A DNA stretch of 64,000 nucleotides from Wenyingzhuangia aestuarii (GTDB lineage Bacteria; Bacteroidota; Bacteroidia; Flavobacteriales; Flavobacteriaceae): the NCBI RefSeq assembly GCF_011927765.1, contig NZ_JAATJG010000002.1, positions 1 through 64,000 on the forward strand. The letters are read 5' to 3'. The stretch's first letter is position 1. Each line of letters begins with the position of its first letter. A program made the position numbers and the translations under genes. The notes below the pieces were generated by a model. That model saw nothing but the letters and a program-made list of their open reading frames with translations, did no database searches and was not told the origin of the DNA. Positions 54,572 through 63,289 of the stretch are shown piece by piece.

Positions 54572-55153
54572 TTAATTTTTAAAATACTTGGCTTTAAACT
54601 TAGCCAAGCGGTGTTTAGAAACAGCTTGTATGTAGGAATTATTAGGATGATTTTTTTCGTAATCTTGATGATAATCTTCTGCAAAATAAAAGTGATCTAA
54701 TTCTTGAATAGCAGTTACCGCTTTTCCTTTATATTCTTTATCTATTTGTTTAAACTTTTCAGTAGCTATTTTTTCTTCTTCAGCATTGCTGTAAAAAATA
54801 ATAGAACGATAGTTTTTTCCAAAATCAGGTTTTTGACCATAAGTAGTTGGGTCTTGTGATGCGTAATATACATCTACCAAATTAGCATAAGAAATTTTTG
54901 CAGGATTGTAATATACAGCTACGGTTTCTGCATGTCCCGTTTTGTGAATAGATCTGTAAGTTGGGTTTTTAACCGGACTACCAGCATAACCAGAAATAGC
55001 CTCTACCACACCGGGTACACTTTCGTAAACAGCCTCTACACACCAAAAACATCCGCTAGCAAAATAGGCTACTTTTAAATTAGCATCTGTAGGTGCTTTG
55101 GTTGTTTGTGCAAAAAGGCTTGTGGTAAATAACAAAGCAAGTAAAATTCTCAT
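54572..55153 (-). CDS. msrA: Peptide methionine-S-sulfoxide reductase, exported
   Basis: A 193-aa protein with a signal peptide (MRILLALLFTTSLFAQ). The active-site motif ASGCFWCVEAVYESVPGV holds the catalytic Cys in GCFWC. YAGSPVKNPTY and the C-terminal HQDYEKNHPNNSYIQ are standard. It reduces the S-epimer of methionine sulfoxide in periplasmic proteins. The second Cys of CFWC may help in recycling. The neighbouring peroxiredoxin-thioredoxin operon reads the other way. Confidence 0.95.
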   Translation of the reverse strand: MRILLALLFTTSLFAQTTKAPTDANLKVAYFASGCFWCVEAVYESVPGVVEAISGYAGSPVKNPTYRSIHKTGHAETVAVYYNPAKISYANLVDVYYASQDPTTYGQKPDFGKNYRSIIFYSNAEEEKIATEKFKQIDKEYKGKAVTAIQELDHFYFAEDYHQDYEKNHPNNSYIQAVSKHRLAKFKAKYFKN

Positions 55154-55310
55154 ATAAATAGGGTTTGTATATAGGTCGTAACGTTTTTTTAAATTTACAA
55201 AAACAATCGTAAAACCTAGGTATATAGCATAAGAATAAGAAAACTTGATGTTTATTTTTAAGCTATCAATAAAATCAATACAGTAATAAATACATTAGAT
55301 AGAATTCCAC

Positions 55311-55340
55311 TTGTTTTATTGAACATTGCTCTTAAATTTG
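55311..55340 (+). promoter_or_regulatory. Promoter of the peroxiredoxin operon
   Basis: TTG at 55311-55313 and TAAATTTG at 55333-55340 are separated by 19 bases, a good match to the Bacteroidota -33/-7 pattern. The -7 box lies 32 nt upstream of the chosen start, so an upstream ATG at 55319 would fall inside the promoter. Confidence 0.65.
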
Positions 55341-55372
55341 TGGTAGAAATTAATCAATATAAAATTATAAAT

Positions 55373-56011
55373 ATGGCAACAGCAGTAGGGAAAAAATTTC
55401 CAAACATCGCAGTAAACGCAATGAATGAAATGGGAGATACTTTCCAAATTAATGTTTTAGAAGAAGCAGTAAACAATAAGAAAAAAGTACTTTTATTTTG
55501 GTACCCAAAAGATTTTACTTTTGTATGTCCTACAGAATTACACGCTTTTCAAGCAGCTTTACCAGAATTTGAAAAAAGAAATACAGTAGTTATTGGAGCA
55601 TCTGTAGATTCTGCTGAGGTTCACTTTGCATGGTTAAGTACAGCTAAAGATAATGGAGGTATTGAAGGTATTACTTACCCATTATTAGCAGATACTAACC
55701 GTAACTTATCTGAAGCTTTAGGGATTTTAGATGCTACAGAAGTATTTGACGAAGAGTCTCAATCTTTTTCTAAAGAAGGAGATGATGTAACTTACAGAGC
55801 TACTTACTTAATTGATGAAGAAGGAACTGTATTTCACGAAGGTGTAAACCACATGCCAGTTGGACGTAATGTAAACGAATTCTTAAGATTGATTGATGCT
55901 TATGCTCACGTACAATCTCATGGAGAAGTTTGTCCTGCAAACTGGGAAGAAGGTAAAGAAGCTATGCAAGCTAACGCAAAAGGAACTGCAGCTTATTTAG
56001 CTAAAAACTAA
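55373..56011 (+). CDS. 2-Cys peroxiredoxin (AhpC/TSA family)
   Basis: A 212-aa protein from the ATG at 55373 (MATAVGKKFPN), chosen because the promoter boxes overlap the longer reading. The peroxidatic Cys lies in DFTFVCPTE, with the conserved Arg in YRATYLID. The resolving Cys is in GEVCPANW near the C-terminus. It reduces hydrogen and alkyl peroxides in the cytosol. A thioredoxin-like gene follows, but an intrinsic terminator lies between them. Confidence 0.95.
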   Translation: MATAVGKKFPNIAVNAMNEMGDTFQINVLEEAVNNKKKVLLFWYPKDFTFVCPTELHAFQAALPEFEKRNTVVIGASVDSAEVHFAWLSTAKDNGGIEGITYPLLADTNRNLSEALGILDATEVFDEESQSFSKEGDDVTYRATYLIDEEGTVFHEGVNHMPVGRNVNEFLRLIDAYAHVQSHGEVCPANWEEGKEAMQANAKGTAAYLAKN

Positions 56012-56036
56012 GACTACTAAGTAGTTTACATAAAAT

Positions 56037-56079
56037 AACCGGGTGTTTAAAGTTGATGTTATCAATCATCCGGTTTTTT
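56037..56079 (+). terminator. Terminator after the peroxiredoxin gene
   Basis: AACCGGGTG and CATCCGGTT pair with one mismatch or bulge and are followed by a six-T tract. Some read-through into the thioredoxin gene remains possible. Confidence 0.6.
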
Positions 56080-56124
56080 AGTACCCAATATTTAAACGTA
56101 TCACTTTTAAAATTTTAATTAATT

Positions 56125-56436
56125 ATGAGAGAATTAACTACAGATACACTTCAAGATGAAGTAAGTAATAATGATTTGGTTTTTGTACAATTTTCTGCCG
56201 GATGGTGTGGAAACTGTAGAATTATGAAACCTAAATTCAAAAAGTTTTCTACAGAAGTAGAAGGAGCTGAATTTTTAGTAGTGGATGCAGAAAAAAATCC
56301 AGAATCTAGAAAATTAGCAGATGTAAGTAACTTACCAACTTTTGCCGCTTTTAGAAACGGAGAATTGGTAAAACAAGTGCAAACAAACAAAACAGACGTT
56401 TTAAAATCATTTATAGATGAAGTTACCAGTAATTAA
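56125..56436 (+). CDS. Thioredoxin-family protein
   Basis: A 103-aa cytosolic protein with the active site GWCGNCRIMKPKF (CGNC in place of the usual CGPC). The cis-Pro region is SNLPTFAAF. The proline to asparagine change in the active site will shift the redox potential, so it may serve as a dedicated reductant rather than a general thioredoxin. Its 3' end overlaps the next gene by 20 bp. Confidence 0.88.
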   Translation: MRELTTDTLQDEVSNNDLVFVQFSAGWCGNCRIMKPKFKKFSTEVEGAEFLVVDAEKNPESRKLADVSNLPTFAAFRNGELVKQVQTNKTDVLKSFIDEVTSN

Positions 56437-56674
56437 GCACATGACTCAGTTTATTGCTGAGAACGATGTAGATTATATTCATGAAACCTTAGAAACTTTA
56501 GAAGCGCTTACAGAAGTAAGTTCTTTAAAAGATGAAGAGTTAGATGTTATAGGAGAAATTATTTCTAATCTTTATGGAGCTATTGAAGTTGATAAAGAAA
56601 TTAAGAAAGGAGTTCCTCAAAAAGAAGCTCTAAACGGTTTTATGAAACGTGTTTTAGGATCTATAGACAAGTAA
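56417..56674 (+). CDS. Small conserved protein, DUF6952-like
   Basis: An 85-aa acidic, helical protein. It begins MKLPVIKHMTQFIAEND and contains EELDVIGEIISNLYGAIEVD. This resembles a short flavobacterial family often found directly after thioredoxin-like genes (DUF6952 by memory). It overlaps the thioredoxin gene by 20 bp, indicating translational coupling. The tight linkage to the peroxiredoxin and thioredoxin suggests a redox-related role, not known in detail. Confidence 0.65.
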   Translation: MKLPVIKHMTQFIAENDVDYIHETLETLEALTEVSSLKDEELDVIGEIISNLYGAIEVDKEIKKGVPQKEALNGFMKRVLGSIDK

Positions 56675-56686
56675 AATAATTAGGTG

Positions 56687-56704
56687 TTCGAGCGAAGTCG
56701 AGAA
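56687..56704. repeat. Copy of the TTCGAGCGAAGTCGAGAA repeat
   Basis: It differs from the 48248-48265 copy at one base (A for G at position 9). Confidence 0.8.
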
Positions 56705-56727
56705 CAAATAATCTACAAATAAAACAA

Positions 56728-57456
56728 ATGATCAAAGCCTATTTTAATTGGAGTTCTGGAAAAGACTCTTCTTTAGCTTTGTATAAAACATTGAATCAAT
56801 CTGACTACCAGGTTGATTTTTTGTTGACCAATATAAACAAAGATGTACAACGTGTTTCTATGCACGGATTGCGTGAAGAATTGTTAGAAGCTCAAGCAGC
56901 ATCTATTGGAATTCCTTTACGTAAAATAGAGTTTTCTGGTAATGTGACCATGAAAGAATATGATGAAACCATGAAAGTTTCCATGGAATCTATTCTTAAA
57001 GACAAGTATCAACATTGTTTTTTTGGTGATATTTTTTTAGAAGATTTAAAAACGTATCGTGATAGTAAACTGTCTGAGGTTGGTATTCAAGGATTGTATC
57101 CTTTGTGGAAACAAGACACCAAAGCTTTGTTGCAAGAATTTTTAGACTTGGGGTTTAAAGCGATTACTGTTTGTGTAAACGCACAGTATTTAGATAAGAG
57201 CTTTGTAGGTAGAGTGATAGATGAACAGTTTATAAAAGATTTACCAGAGAATGTAGATGTTTGTGGAGAAAATGGAGAGTTTCATACGTTTGTGTTTGAT
57301 GGACCTATTTTTAAAAACTCTATAGAATTCTCTATCGGAGAAAAAGTCCATAAAACCTATCAACCTTCAAAAAATGATGATGACAACTGTTTTCAAAAAG
57401 ATAAAAAAGTAAATTGGGATACCGGTTTTTGGTATTGTGATTTAATTCCTAATTAA
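56728..57456 (+). CDS. Dph6-type PP-loop ATP pyrophosphatase (diphthine-ammonia ligase family)
   Basis: A 242-aa protein. The N-terminal PP-loop is FNWSSGKDSSLALY. GENGEFHTFVFDGPIF near the C-terminus is the typical Dph6 block. In eukaryotes and archaea Dph6 makes diphthamide on EF2, which bacteria lack, so the bacterial protein must amidate or modify something else. The family name should therefore be read as a homology statement. Cytosolic. Confidence 0.85.
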   Translation: MIKAYFNWSSGKDSSLALYKTLNQSDYQVDFLLTNINKDVQRVSMHGLREELLEAQAASIGIPLRKIEFSGNVTMKEYDETMKVSMESILKDKYQHCFFGDIFLEDLKTYRDSKLSEVGIQGLYPLWKQDTKALLQEFLDLGFKAITVCVNAQYLDKSFVGRVIDEQFIKDLPENVDVCGENGEFHTFVFDGPIFKNSIEFSIGEKVHKTYQPSKNDDDNCFQKDKKVNWDTGFWYCDLIPN

Positions 57457-57510
57457 AAGCACATCTTTTCTTACATTTAGAACTTCTAAAAACGTTTAAA
57501 TAATTAGTAA

Positions 57511-58272
57511 ATGCTCCGTATTTTATCTGTAGAAAAAAATGATTTAAACAGGATTATTGCTGTTTTTAATAGAGAAATAGGACGTTTTGTGCTATTTGTA
57601 TTTGTGTTGTTTTTTGACAGTATTTATTTTTCTGAAAACGTAACAAGTTCGCAAATTCTAATCAATGTTTTAATGCTTGGTGGATTTCTAAAAATGTATT
57701 TTAGATCTACTCCAAGGGTTAAAGAATCTATGATTTATGCCGTAATTATTGGGTTCTTAGGAGAGCACTTGTTCTCTAGAGGATTAGATATGTATACTTA
57801 TAGATTAGAAAATGTTCCTTTATATGTGCCTTTAGGACATGCAGCTTTGTATGGTAGAATTTTAATGTTTAGCAAATCATCTGTAGTAAAAAAACACAGT
57901 AAAAGTGTAGAACAAATTTTTGCTATGGTAATAGCTTTACTGTCTTTAACCTATTTGGTTTTCTTTAAAGATGTGTTTGGCTTTGTAATGACCATTTGTG
58001 TGTTTTTACTGTTGTTAAAAAGACCCAAAGACAGATTATTCTTTTTTGCCATGTACATTCTTGTGGCTATTTTAGAAATAGGAGGTACCGCATTTGGATG
58101 TTGGAAATGGCCATCTACAGCTTTTGGAGTGTTTTCTTTTTTACCAAGTCACAATCCACCAAGTGGAATTAGTTTGTTTTATTTCTTGTTAGATGTTAGC
58201 TGTTTTTACGTGTATATTTTAATAAATAAATCAACATGGACTCGTTTTAAGCACATCTATAGAAGAAGTTAA
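57511..58272 (+). CDS. Conserved multi-pass membrane protein, function unknown
   Basis: A 253-aa protein with about six membrane segments (roughly residues 28-45, 52-66, 75-90, 100-120, 135-185 in two parts, and 215-235). Conserved-looking polar motifs are GFLGEHLFSRG, YVPLGHAALYGR and GCWKWPSTAFGVFSFLPSHNPPSGIS, in which His, Trp and Gly residues face the membrane. I do not recognise the family. It stands between the Dph6-type gene and bshC, same direction, with 54- and 62-bp gaps. Confidence 0.6.
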   Translation: MLRILSVEKNDLNRIIAVFNREIGRFVLFVFVLFFDSIYFSENVTSSQILINVLMLGGFLKMYFRSTPRVKESMIYAVIIGFLGEHLFSRGLDMYTYRLENVPLYVPLGHAALYGRILMFSKSSVVKKHSKSVEQIFAMVIALLSLTYLVFFKDVFGFVMTICVFLLLLKRPKDRLFFFAMYILVAILEIGGTAFGCWKWPSTAFGVFSFLPSHNPPSGISLFYFLLDVSCFYVYILINKSTWTRFKHIYRRS

Positions 58273-58334
58273 ATTTTAAGTTTAAATTCGTAATCTTAAG
58301 TTGTTTTTACGACTCATTTTATCAATCAATTTTT

Positions 58335-59930
58335 ATGGAAAGCCTACATATACCTTATAAAGACACTGGATATTTTTCTAATATCATGCTAGATTATTTA
58401 GCTCAAAAAGAAAACTTAAGGCCGTTTTATAATCGTTTTCCATCCATAGAAAATTTTGAAGCTCAAATAGAAGAGAAATCTCAATTTTACTCTAGTACTA
58501 CTAGAAAAGTATTGGTAAATGCTATAGAAAAGCAGTATCAAAAATTAGAGATTTCAGCAGAAACGCAACAAAATATAGACAACTTGGTGTTGCCTACAAC
58601 ATTTACTATTACTACAGGGCATCAATTAAATTTGTTTTCGGGACCCTTGTATTTTTTGTACAAAATAGTATCGGTAATTAATTTATGTAAAGAATTAAAA
58701 GCAGCATATCCTAAACACAATTTTGTGCCTATTTATTGGATGGCTTCCGAAGATCACGATTTTGAAGAAATTCAATATTTTAATTTTAAGTCTACTAAAA
58801 TATCGTGGAAAAGAGAAGCTTCTGGTGCGGTTGGTAGGTTAGATACTAGTGGTTTGAGTGACGTTTATCAAGAGTTTTCTAGTTTGTTAAATTCTGGAAC
58901 TTATGCAAATGAGTTAAGATCTATTTTTAAGAACGCTTACTTAGAACAAAACAATTTAGCAGAAGCTTCTCGTTATTTGGTAAATGCTTTATTTTCAAAA
59001 TACGGTTTAGTGGTGGTTGATGGAGATGATTCACAATTAAAAACCTTATTTAAACCCTATGCTTTACAAGAATTAGAAGAGCAAGTAAGTTTTAAAAATG
59101 TTACGGAAACTAATGTAAACATAGAAAAAGAAGGATATAAAATTCAGGTAAATCCTAGAGAAATAAATTTATTTTATATAGGTGATGGATTTAGAGAACG
59201 TATTGTTAAACAAGAAAGTGGTTACAAGGTTTTAAATACTAATTTGGTGTTTAAAACAGCAGAAGACCTGTTTAAAAATTCAGATAAATTAGAATTTGTT
59301 TCTGGAAATGCTTTGTTAAGACCTTTGTATCAAGAAGTAATTTTACCCAACTTATGTTATGTTGGAGGAGGAGGAGAGTTGGCTTATTGGATGCAATTAA
59401 AAACTACCTTTAAAAGTTTTAAGGTTCCTTTTCCTGTTCTATTGTTAAGAAATTCGGCTTTATTAGTAAGTCCCAAACAACAGAAAAAAACAGATAAGTT
59501 AGGGTTGGAATTAAAAGATTTCTTTTTATCTCAAAATGATTTAATCAAAAAAAAGGTAAACGAACTTTCTACCATTAATTTTGATTTTAAAGCAAAGAGA
59601 AAGCAATTAGAAGCTACTTTTAAAGAATTAGAAATTCTAAGTAGTAAGACTGATAAATCTTTTATAGGTGCTGTAAAAGCTCAGGAAGCAAAGCAGTTAA
59701 AAGGCTTGGATCGTTTGGAGAAAAGATTATTAAAAGCGGAGAAAAAAAAGATGTATGAGTTGGTTACTAGAATAGAAATTCTACAAAATGAATTATTCCC
59801 TCATCAATCTTTAGAAGAAAGACATAAAAACTTCTCTGATTATTATGAAGAGTATGGTGGAAATTTAATTGATTCCCTACTAGTAGCCTTAAAGCCGTTA
59901 GCTATGGAGTTTACCGTAATTAAGTTGTAA
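58335..59930 (+). CDS. bshC: Bacillithiol biosynthesis cysteine-adding enzyme
   Basis: A 531-aa protein. TTGHQLNLFSGPLYFLYKIVS and the IYWMASEDHDFEEIQYFNF block are hallmarks of BshC, which joins cysteine to glucosaminyl malate. A C-terminal coiled coil (about residues 380-500, KKKVNELSTINFDFKAKRKQLEATFKELE onward, read in short parts) also fits. BshA and BshB are not in the window. Its presence implies bacillithiol as a low-molecular-weight thiol, in line with the neighbouring redox genes. Confidence 0.93.
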   Translation: MESLHIPYKDTGYFSNIMLDYLAQKENLRPFYNRFPSIENFEAQIEEKSQFYSSTTRKVLVNAIEKQYQKLEISAETQQNIDNLVLPTTFTITTGHQLNLFSGPLYFLYKIVSVINLCKELKAAYPKHNFVPIYWMASEDHDFEEIQYFNFKSTKISWKREASGAVGRLDTSGLSDVYQEFSSLLNSGTYANELRSIFKNAYLEQNNLAEASRYLVNALFSKYGLVVVDGDDSQLKTLFKPYALQELEEQVSFKNVTETNVNIEKEGYKIQVNPREINLFYIGDGFRERIVKQESGYKVLNTNLVFKTAEDLFKNSDKLEFVSGNALLRPLYQEVILPNLCYVGGGGELAYWMQLKTTFKSFKVPFPVLLLRNSALLVSPKQQKKTDKLGLELKDFFLSQNDLIKKKVNELSTINFDFKAKRKQLEATFKELEILSSKTDKSFIGAVKAQEAKQLKGLDRLEKRLLKAEKKKMYELVTRIEILQNELFPHQSLEERHKNFSDYYEEYGGNLIDSLLVALKPLAMEFTVIKL

Positions 59931-59949
59931 TTAGTTGATTTTTAAGTAT

Positions 59950-59983
59950 AAAAAAAGTATTAGAGTTAACTAATACTTTTTTT
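59950..59983. terminator. Terminator after bshC
   Basis: AAAAAAAGTATTAG and CTAATACTTTTTTT form a perfect 14-bp stem with a 6-nt loop and a T-run, 20 nt after the bshC stop. Confidence 0.9.
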
Positions 59984-60109
59984 AAATTGGATTAAAAGTT
60001 TTCTTTTTCACAGCAAATTTTCCCCAACTTTTTCGATATTAAATAAAAACTTTTTAAAGTTTTTTCTTTACAAATGATTAAGATTTTAACTATCTTACAC
60101 TTACAAAGA

Positions 60110-60117
60110 TAAGTTTG
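60110..60117 (+). promoter_or_regulatory. Putative -7 element of the PAS-LuxR gene
   Basis: TAAGTTTG is an exact TAnnTTTG match, 48 nt before the start codon. A T-rich stretch about 20 bp upstream may serve as the -33 box. Confidence 0.45.
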
Positions 60118-60164
60118 ACATTAAATACTCACAACTGCGTTTATACACAGTTTTTAAAATATTA

Positions 60165-60902
60165 ATGAAAATAGATATTCAGAATATAGGGAATTATTCC
60201 AAAAGTCTAGTAACAGACACACCAGTAGACCAATCAGACGATTTGTATAAGTATTATAAAAGTACTTTACCAAGTTTTCCAAATCAAGCCGTGTATATTT
60301 ATTCTTTTAAAGAAGGAAAAATGGTGTATGCCGAAGGGTGGGAAGATACATTAGGGTATAAGGATGATGAAATTACAATGCTAACCATTGTAAGTATTAC
60401 AACCCCTCGTTTTTTAAAGTTTTCTGGAGAGTTAAATGACAAGGCAATGATGTTTTTAAAAAGCATTACAGAAGACTTAGAGCAATATAGTTTTACGTTA
60501 GAATTAGAAAAAATACACAAAGACGGTTCTATTGTTCCTTTATTTTCAAGAGTAGGAGTACACAAGGCTAGTAACGGAATGATTGAAGAAATTATTGGTT
60601 ACTCAGAGGTCATAAAAACCTTAAGATTAGGAAACGTAATGCAGTATGCAGCGTACGGACCTAATGTGGCTGAGTTTGAAGAAGCCTTAAATAAAGAATT
60701 ATTTAATCATTATGCTATTTCTAGAAAAGAGAAAGAAGCTTTGGCTTTGGCAGCAAAAGGATACGCTTTTAAAGAAATAGCAGAAGAATTAGGGGTTTCT
60801 CAATCAGCTATTGAGAAAAGAATTATTCCAATGTACAAACGTTTTGGTGTAAAGAGTTTACCTCACTTAATTGGTTTTGCCTATCAAAATAGCATCTTAT
60901 AA
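60165..60902 (+). CDS. PAS-domain LuxR-type transcriptional regulator
   Basis: A 245-aa cytosolic protein. Residues 35-150 form a PAS-like sensor domain (YIYSFKEGKMVYAEGWEDTLGY with a HKDGSIVPLFSRV strand). The C-terminal 60 residues are a LuxR-type helix-turn-helix: ISRKEKEALALAAKGYAFKEIAEELGVSQSAIEKRI. There is no receiver domain or autoinducer pocket, so the ligand is unknown. It is convergent with the membrane ATPase-like gene, whose end is 4 bp away. Confidence 0.85.
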   Translation: MKIDIQNIGNYSKSLVTDTPVDQSDDLYKYYKSTLPSFPNQAVYIYSFKEGKMVYAEGWEDTLGYKDDEITMLTIVSITTPRFLKFSGELNDKAMMFLKSITEDLEQYSFTLELEKIHKDGSIVPLFSRVGVHKASNGMIEEIIGYSEVIKTLRLGNVMQYAAYGPNVAEFEEALNKELFNHYAISRKEKEALALAAKGYAFKEIAEELGVSQSAIEKRIIPMYKRFGVKSLPHLIGFAYQNSIL

Positions 60903-60906
60903 TCTC

Positions 60907-61908
60907 TTAATAAGATAAGTTTACAATATTAATATTATCTAGTTCTACCCCAATAGTAGAAAGCATACTTGTCCATTCTTCCTTTTGGTCAAGTTCATTT
61001 ACCCCCAACACCCAAATAATATTTTTTTCTCTAAGTATGGTTCTATTTTCTTCGTTCATAGGAGTAAAAGTATCTACATAATTTAGAAAATCACTAGGCT
61101 TTGTTAATTTAAGTTTATCAGGATTAATGTCATCAATAACTAAAAACTTAGATGTTTGCCAGTTCCAAAGTGTTTCTGGATCTTGATGAGTTTCAAAGAA
61201 GTGACTGTATAATTTAGTAGCAGTAATATAAGTACAAGTTTGTTTGCATAGAGCTAATTCATTAGCAATGGCAACACCTAAATTACATTTACCTTCGTGT
61301 ACACTTCCGTAAATTAAAAGATGATTTCCTCTGGTGTTTTTCTTTCGACCTTTAGCTACATACTTATTTACTATTATTTTTTCAAATTCATCTAAAAATT
61401 CACCTTTCCATTGAGACAATCTAAATTGAAAAGGAAAATAAGCATATTGCTGATAAATTCTCATGGTATACCAATCTATAAATGGATATAGAAGTAAAGC
61501 AACTAAACCAATATTTGTCCATATTAAGAAAGGAGTAGGTTCTGATACTAATAAAGCAGAAAACATGGCTCCTAATACAAAATACAGAATATCTGTAATC
61601 GTATCGTAGATTAGATTCTTCCAGTGAGGTTTAAAAATTCTATCTTTTTTAGAAGCAAATAAAGGCATAGTAAGGTTTAAAACTTCAAAGCTAAACCAAG
61701 ATATAGCCACCCATTTACTAAATACAATTGGTGGGGTATCTTTAAAAATTACACTTAAAACAATACTAGGGAATAATCCTAAAGTAAAGTGTCCTAGTTG
61801 ATTAGCTAGCCAAGCATAGGTTAAACTTACACCTCGGTAGGAATCTTTTCCTAAAAAGTCTTTTGCAATCAGTTGTTTAATAAAATTTTTAAAATTAATC
61901 TTAGTCAT
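60907..61908 (-). CDS. Membrane-anchored protein with degenerate P-loop ATPase domain
   Basis: A 333-aa protein. Residues 35-145 contain about four membrane segments. Residues 190-333 look like a DnaC/IstB-like ATPase: a Walker A-like loop GSVHEGKC (201-208, Cys in place of Ser/Thr), Walker B FLVIDD (255-260), and an IIWVLGVNELDQKEEW segment resembling sensor 1. I recognise no family for the whole protein. Nucleotide binding may persist, since Cys replaces only the Mg-ligating hydroxyl. It lies downstream of the OFA transporter and pflA genes, same strand, separated by a terminator. Confidence 0.6.
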   Translation of the reverse strand: MTKINFKNFIKQLIAKDFLGKDSYRGVSLTYAWLANQLGHFTLGLFPSIVLSVIFKDTPPIVFSKWVAISWFSFEVLNLTMPLFASKKDRIFKPHWKNLIYDTITDILYFVLGAMFSALLVSEPTPFLIWTNIGLVALLLYPFIDWYTMRIYQQYAYFPFQFRLSQWKGEFLDEFEKIIVNKYVAKGRKKNTRGNHLLIYGSVHEGKCNLGVAIANELALCKQTCTYITATKLYSHFFETHQDPETLWNWQTSKFLVIDDINPDKLKLTKPSDFLNYVDTFTPMNEENRTILREKNIIWVLGVNELDQKEEWTSMLSTIGVELDNINIVNLSY

Positions 61909-61969
61909 AGTATATAGGGGATAGTTTTATAGCGAGAATAAGTTAATTAATTATTTTATAAATACACAC

Positions 61970-62002
61970 AAAAAAGGCTGCCCATAACTGAACAGCCCTT
62001 TT
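61970..62002 (-). terminator. Terminator after the OFA transporter gene
   Basis: On the minus strand AAAAGGGCTG and CAGCCTTTTTT form an imperfect hairpin ending in a T-tract. Confidence 0.7.
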
Positions 62003-62022
62003 CTACAAAAAAATAAAGAAAA

Positions 62023-63279
62023 TTATGCAGAAGCGACTACTAACTTCTGTATTTTGTATGCTTTTGTTATTTGTAATTTCATCAAAATAGAAATGACTAA
62101 GGCTACTATAAATAATAAAGAGAATACCCATAAGGTAATTTCTAAAGAGTCTGTTTTAGCCAGTACTACATCATAGATGGTAGGACCAATAAGACCAGCA
62201 AATCCCCAAGAAGCTAAAATTAGTCCATAATTAGCACCTAGTTCTTTGGTTCCAAATAAATCTCCCACAAAAGCGGGTAGGGTTGCGTGACCTCCACCAT
62301 ACATGGTAATAATGGTAAATAAAATAATTAAAAACATAGATTCTGAGCTTATGAAAGGTAAAAAGTAAAAAGCAGCTATTTGAAAAACAAAAAAGATGAT
62401 GTAAACATTAATTCTTCCCACATAGTCGGATAATGTAGACCATAAAAGTCTCCCTAGACCGTTAAACACACCAATAAAACCAACAATAGCGGCAGCTTCC
62501 ATAGGAGTATAGCTTAATTTTTGTTGAAGCATAGGGCTTGCAGCTGCAATTAAAGCAATACCACAAGAGGTGTTTATAAACATCATGATCCATATATAAT
62601 AAAATCTAGATGTTTTAACAGCTTCACGAACTGTTAAGTTTGCCATATCTGTTTTTATTTGATTATGACTACTTTCTTTATACCCAACTAGAGTATATCC
62701 AACAGGTGGTTTTTCAAGATATGTTGCAGATGATACTATTAGAATGGTATAAATTGTTCCTAAAATATAAAAAGTAGAGGCTACACCTACAGATTCAAAT
62801 AGTTTGGCCATAATAGGTCCAAAGATTAAAGCAGCAAAGCCAAAACCCATAATTGCCATACCTGTGGCTAATCCTCTCTTATCTGGAAACCATTTAACAA
62901 GTGTGCTTACAGGTGTAATGTATCCTAAGCCTAATCCAATTCCTCCAATAACACCATAGCTGATAAAAAATAAAGGTAGTGACTCTAGTTGAACGGATAA
63001 TCCTGCTCCTAAAATCCCTACACCGTAAAAAATACCTGCCGTTGTTCCACTAGTTTTTGGACCTACTTTTTCTACCCATTTTCCTAAAAAGGCAGCAGAT
63101 AATCCTAATATTAAAATAGTAATTTTAAAAGCCCATTTAATAACACTTCCTTCAACTCCAAAAATATCTTTTACAGGATTGGTCATAACAGAGTAAGCGT
63201 ATACAGAACCTATGGATAGGTGTATCCCAATAGAAGAAACAGCTATTAGCCAACGGTTTTTTATTTTTTGAATACCCAT
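62023..63279 (-). CDS. OFA-family MFS transporter (oxalate/formate antiporter-like)
   Basis: A 418-aa inner-membrane protein with 12 membrane segments. YAYSVMTNPVKDIFG in the first loop, GIGLGLGYITPVSTLVKWFPDKRGLATGMAIMGFG and the later GRLLWSTLSDYVGR are typical of the OxlT/YhjX group. It follows pflA by 10 nt, and the probable co-transcription with the activator of pyruvate formate-lyase suggests formate, lactate or pyruvate as its substrate. Oxalate cannot be excluded. Confidence 0.88.
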   Translation of the reverse strand: MGIQKIKNRWLIAVSSIGIHLSIGSVYAYSVMTNPVKDIFGVEGSVIKWAFKITILILGLSAAFLGKWVEKVGPKTSGTTAGIFYGVGILGAGLSVQLESLPLFFISYGVIGGIGLGLGYITPVSTLVKWFPDKRGLATGMAIMGFGFAALIFGPIMAKLFESVGVASTFYILGTIYTILIVSSATYLEKPPVGYTLVGYKESSHNQIKTDMANLTVREAVKTSRFYYIWIMMFINTSCGIALIAAASPMLQQKLSYTPMEAAAIVGFIGVFNGLGRLLWSTLSDYVGRINVYIIFFVFQIAAFYFLPFISSESMFLIILFTIITMYGGGHATLPAFVGDLFGTKELGANYGLILASWGFAGLIGPTIYDVVLAKTDSLEITLWVFSLLFIVALVISILMKLQITKAYKIQKLVVASA

Positions 63280-63289
63280 AATTTCTTTG

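Noticed and set aside
54442-54684. 80-aa open frame on the minus strand spanning the msrA 3' end
   Set aside because: It overlaps both msrA and the small gene at 54198 in a different frame and shows only low-complexity Ile/Lys content.
55319-55372. Upstream ATG for the peroxiredoxin
   Set aside because: It falls between the -33 and -7 boxes of the likely promoter, and the extra residues do not belong to the family.
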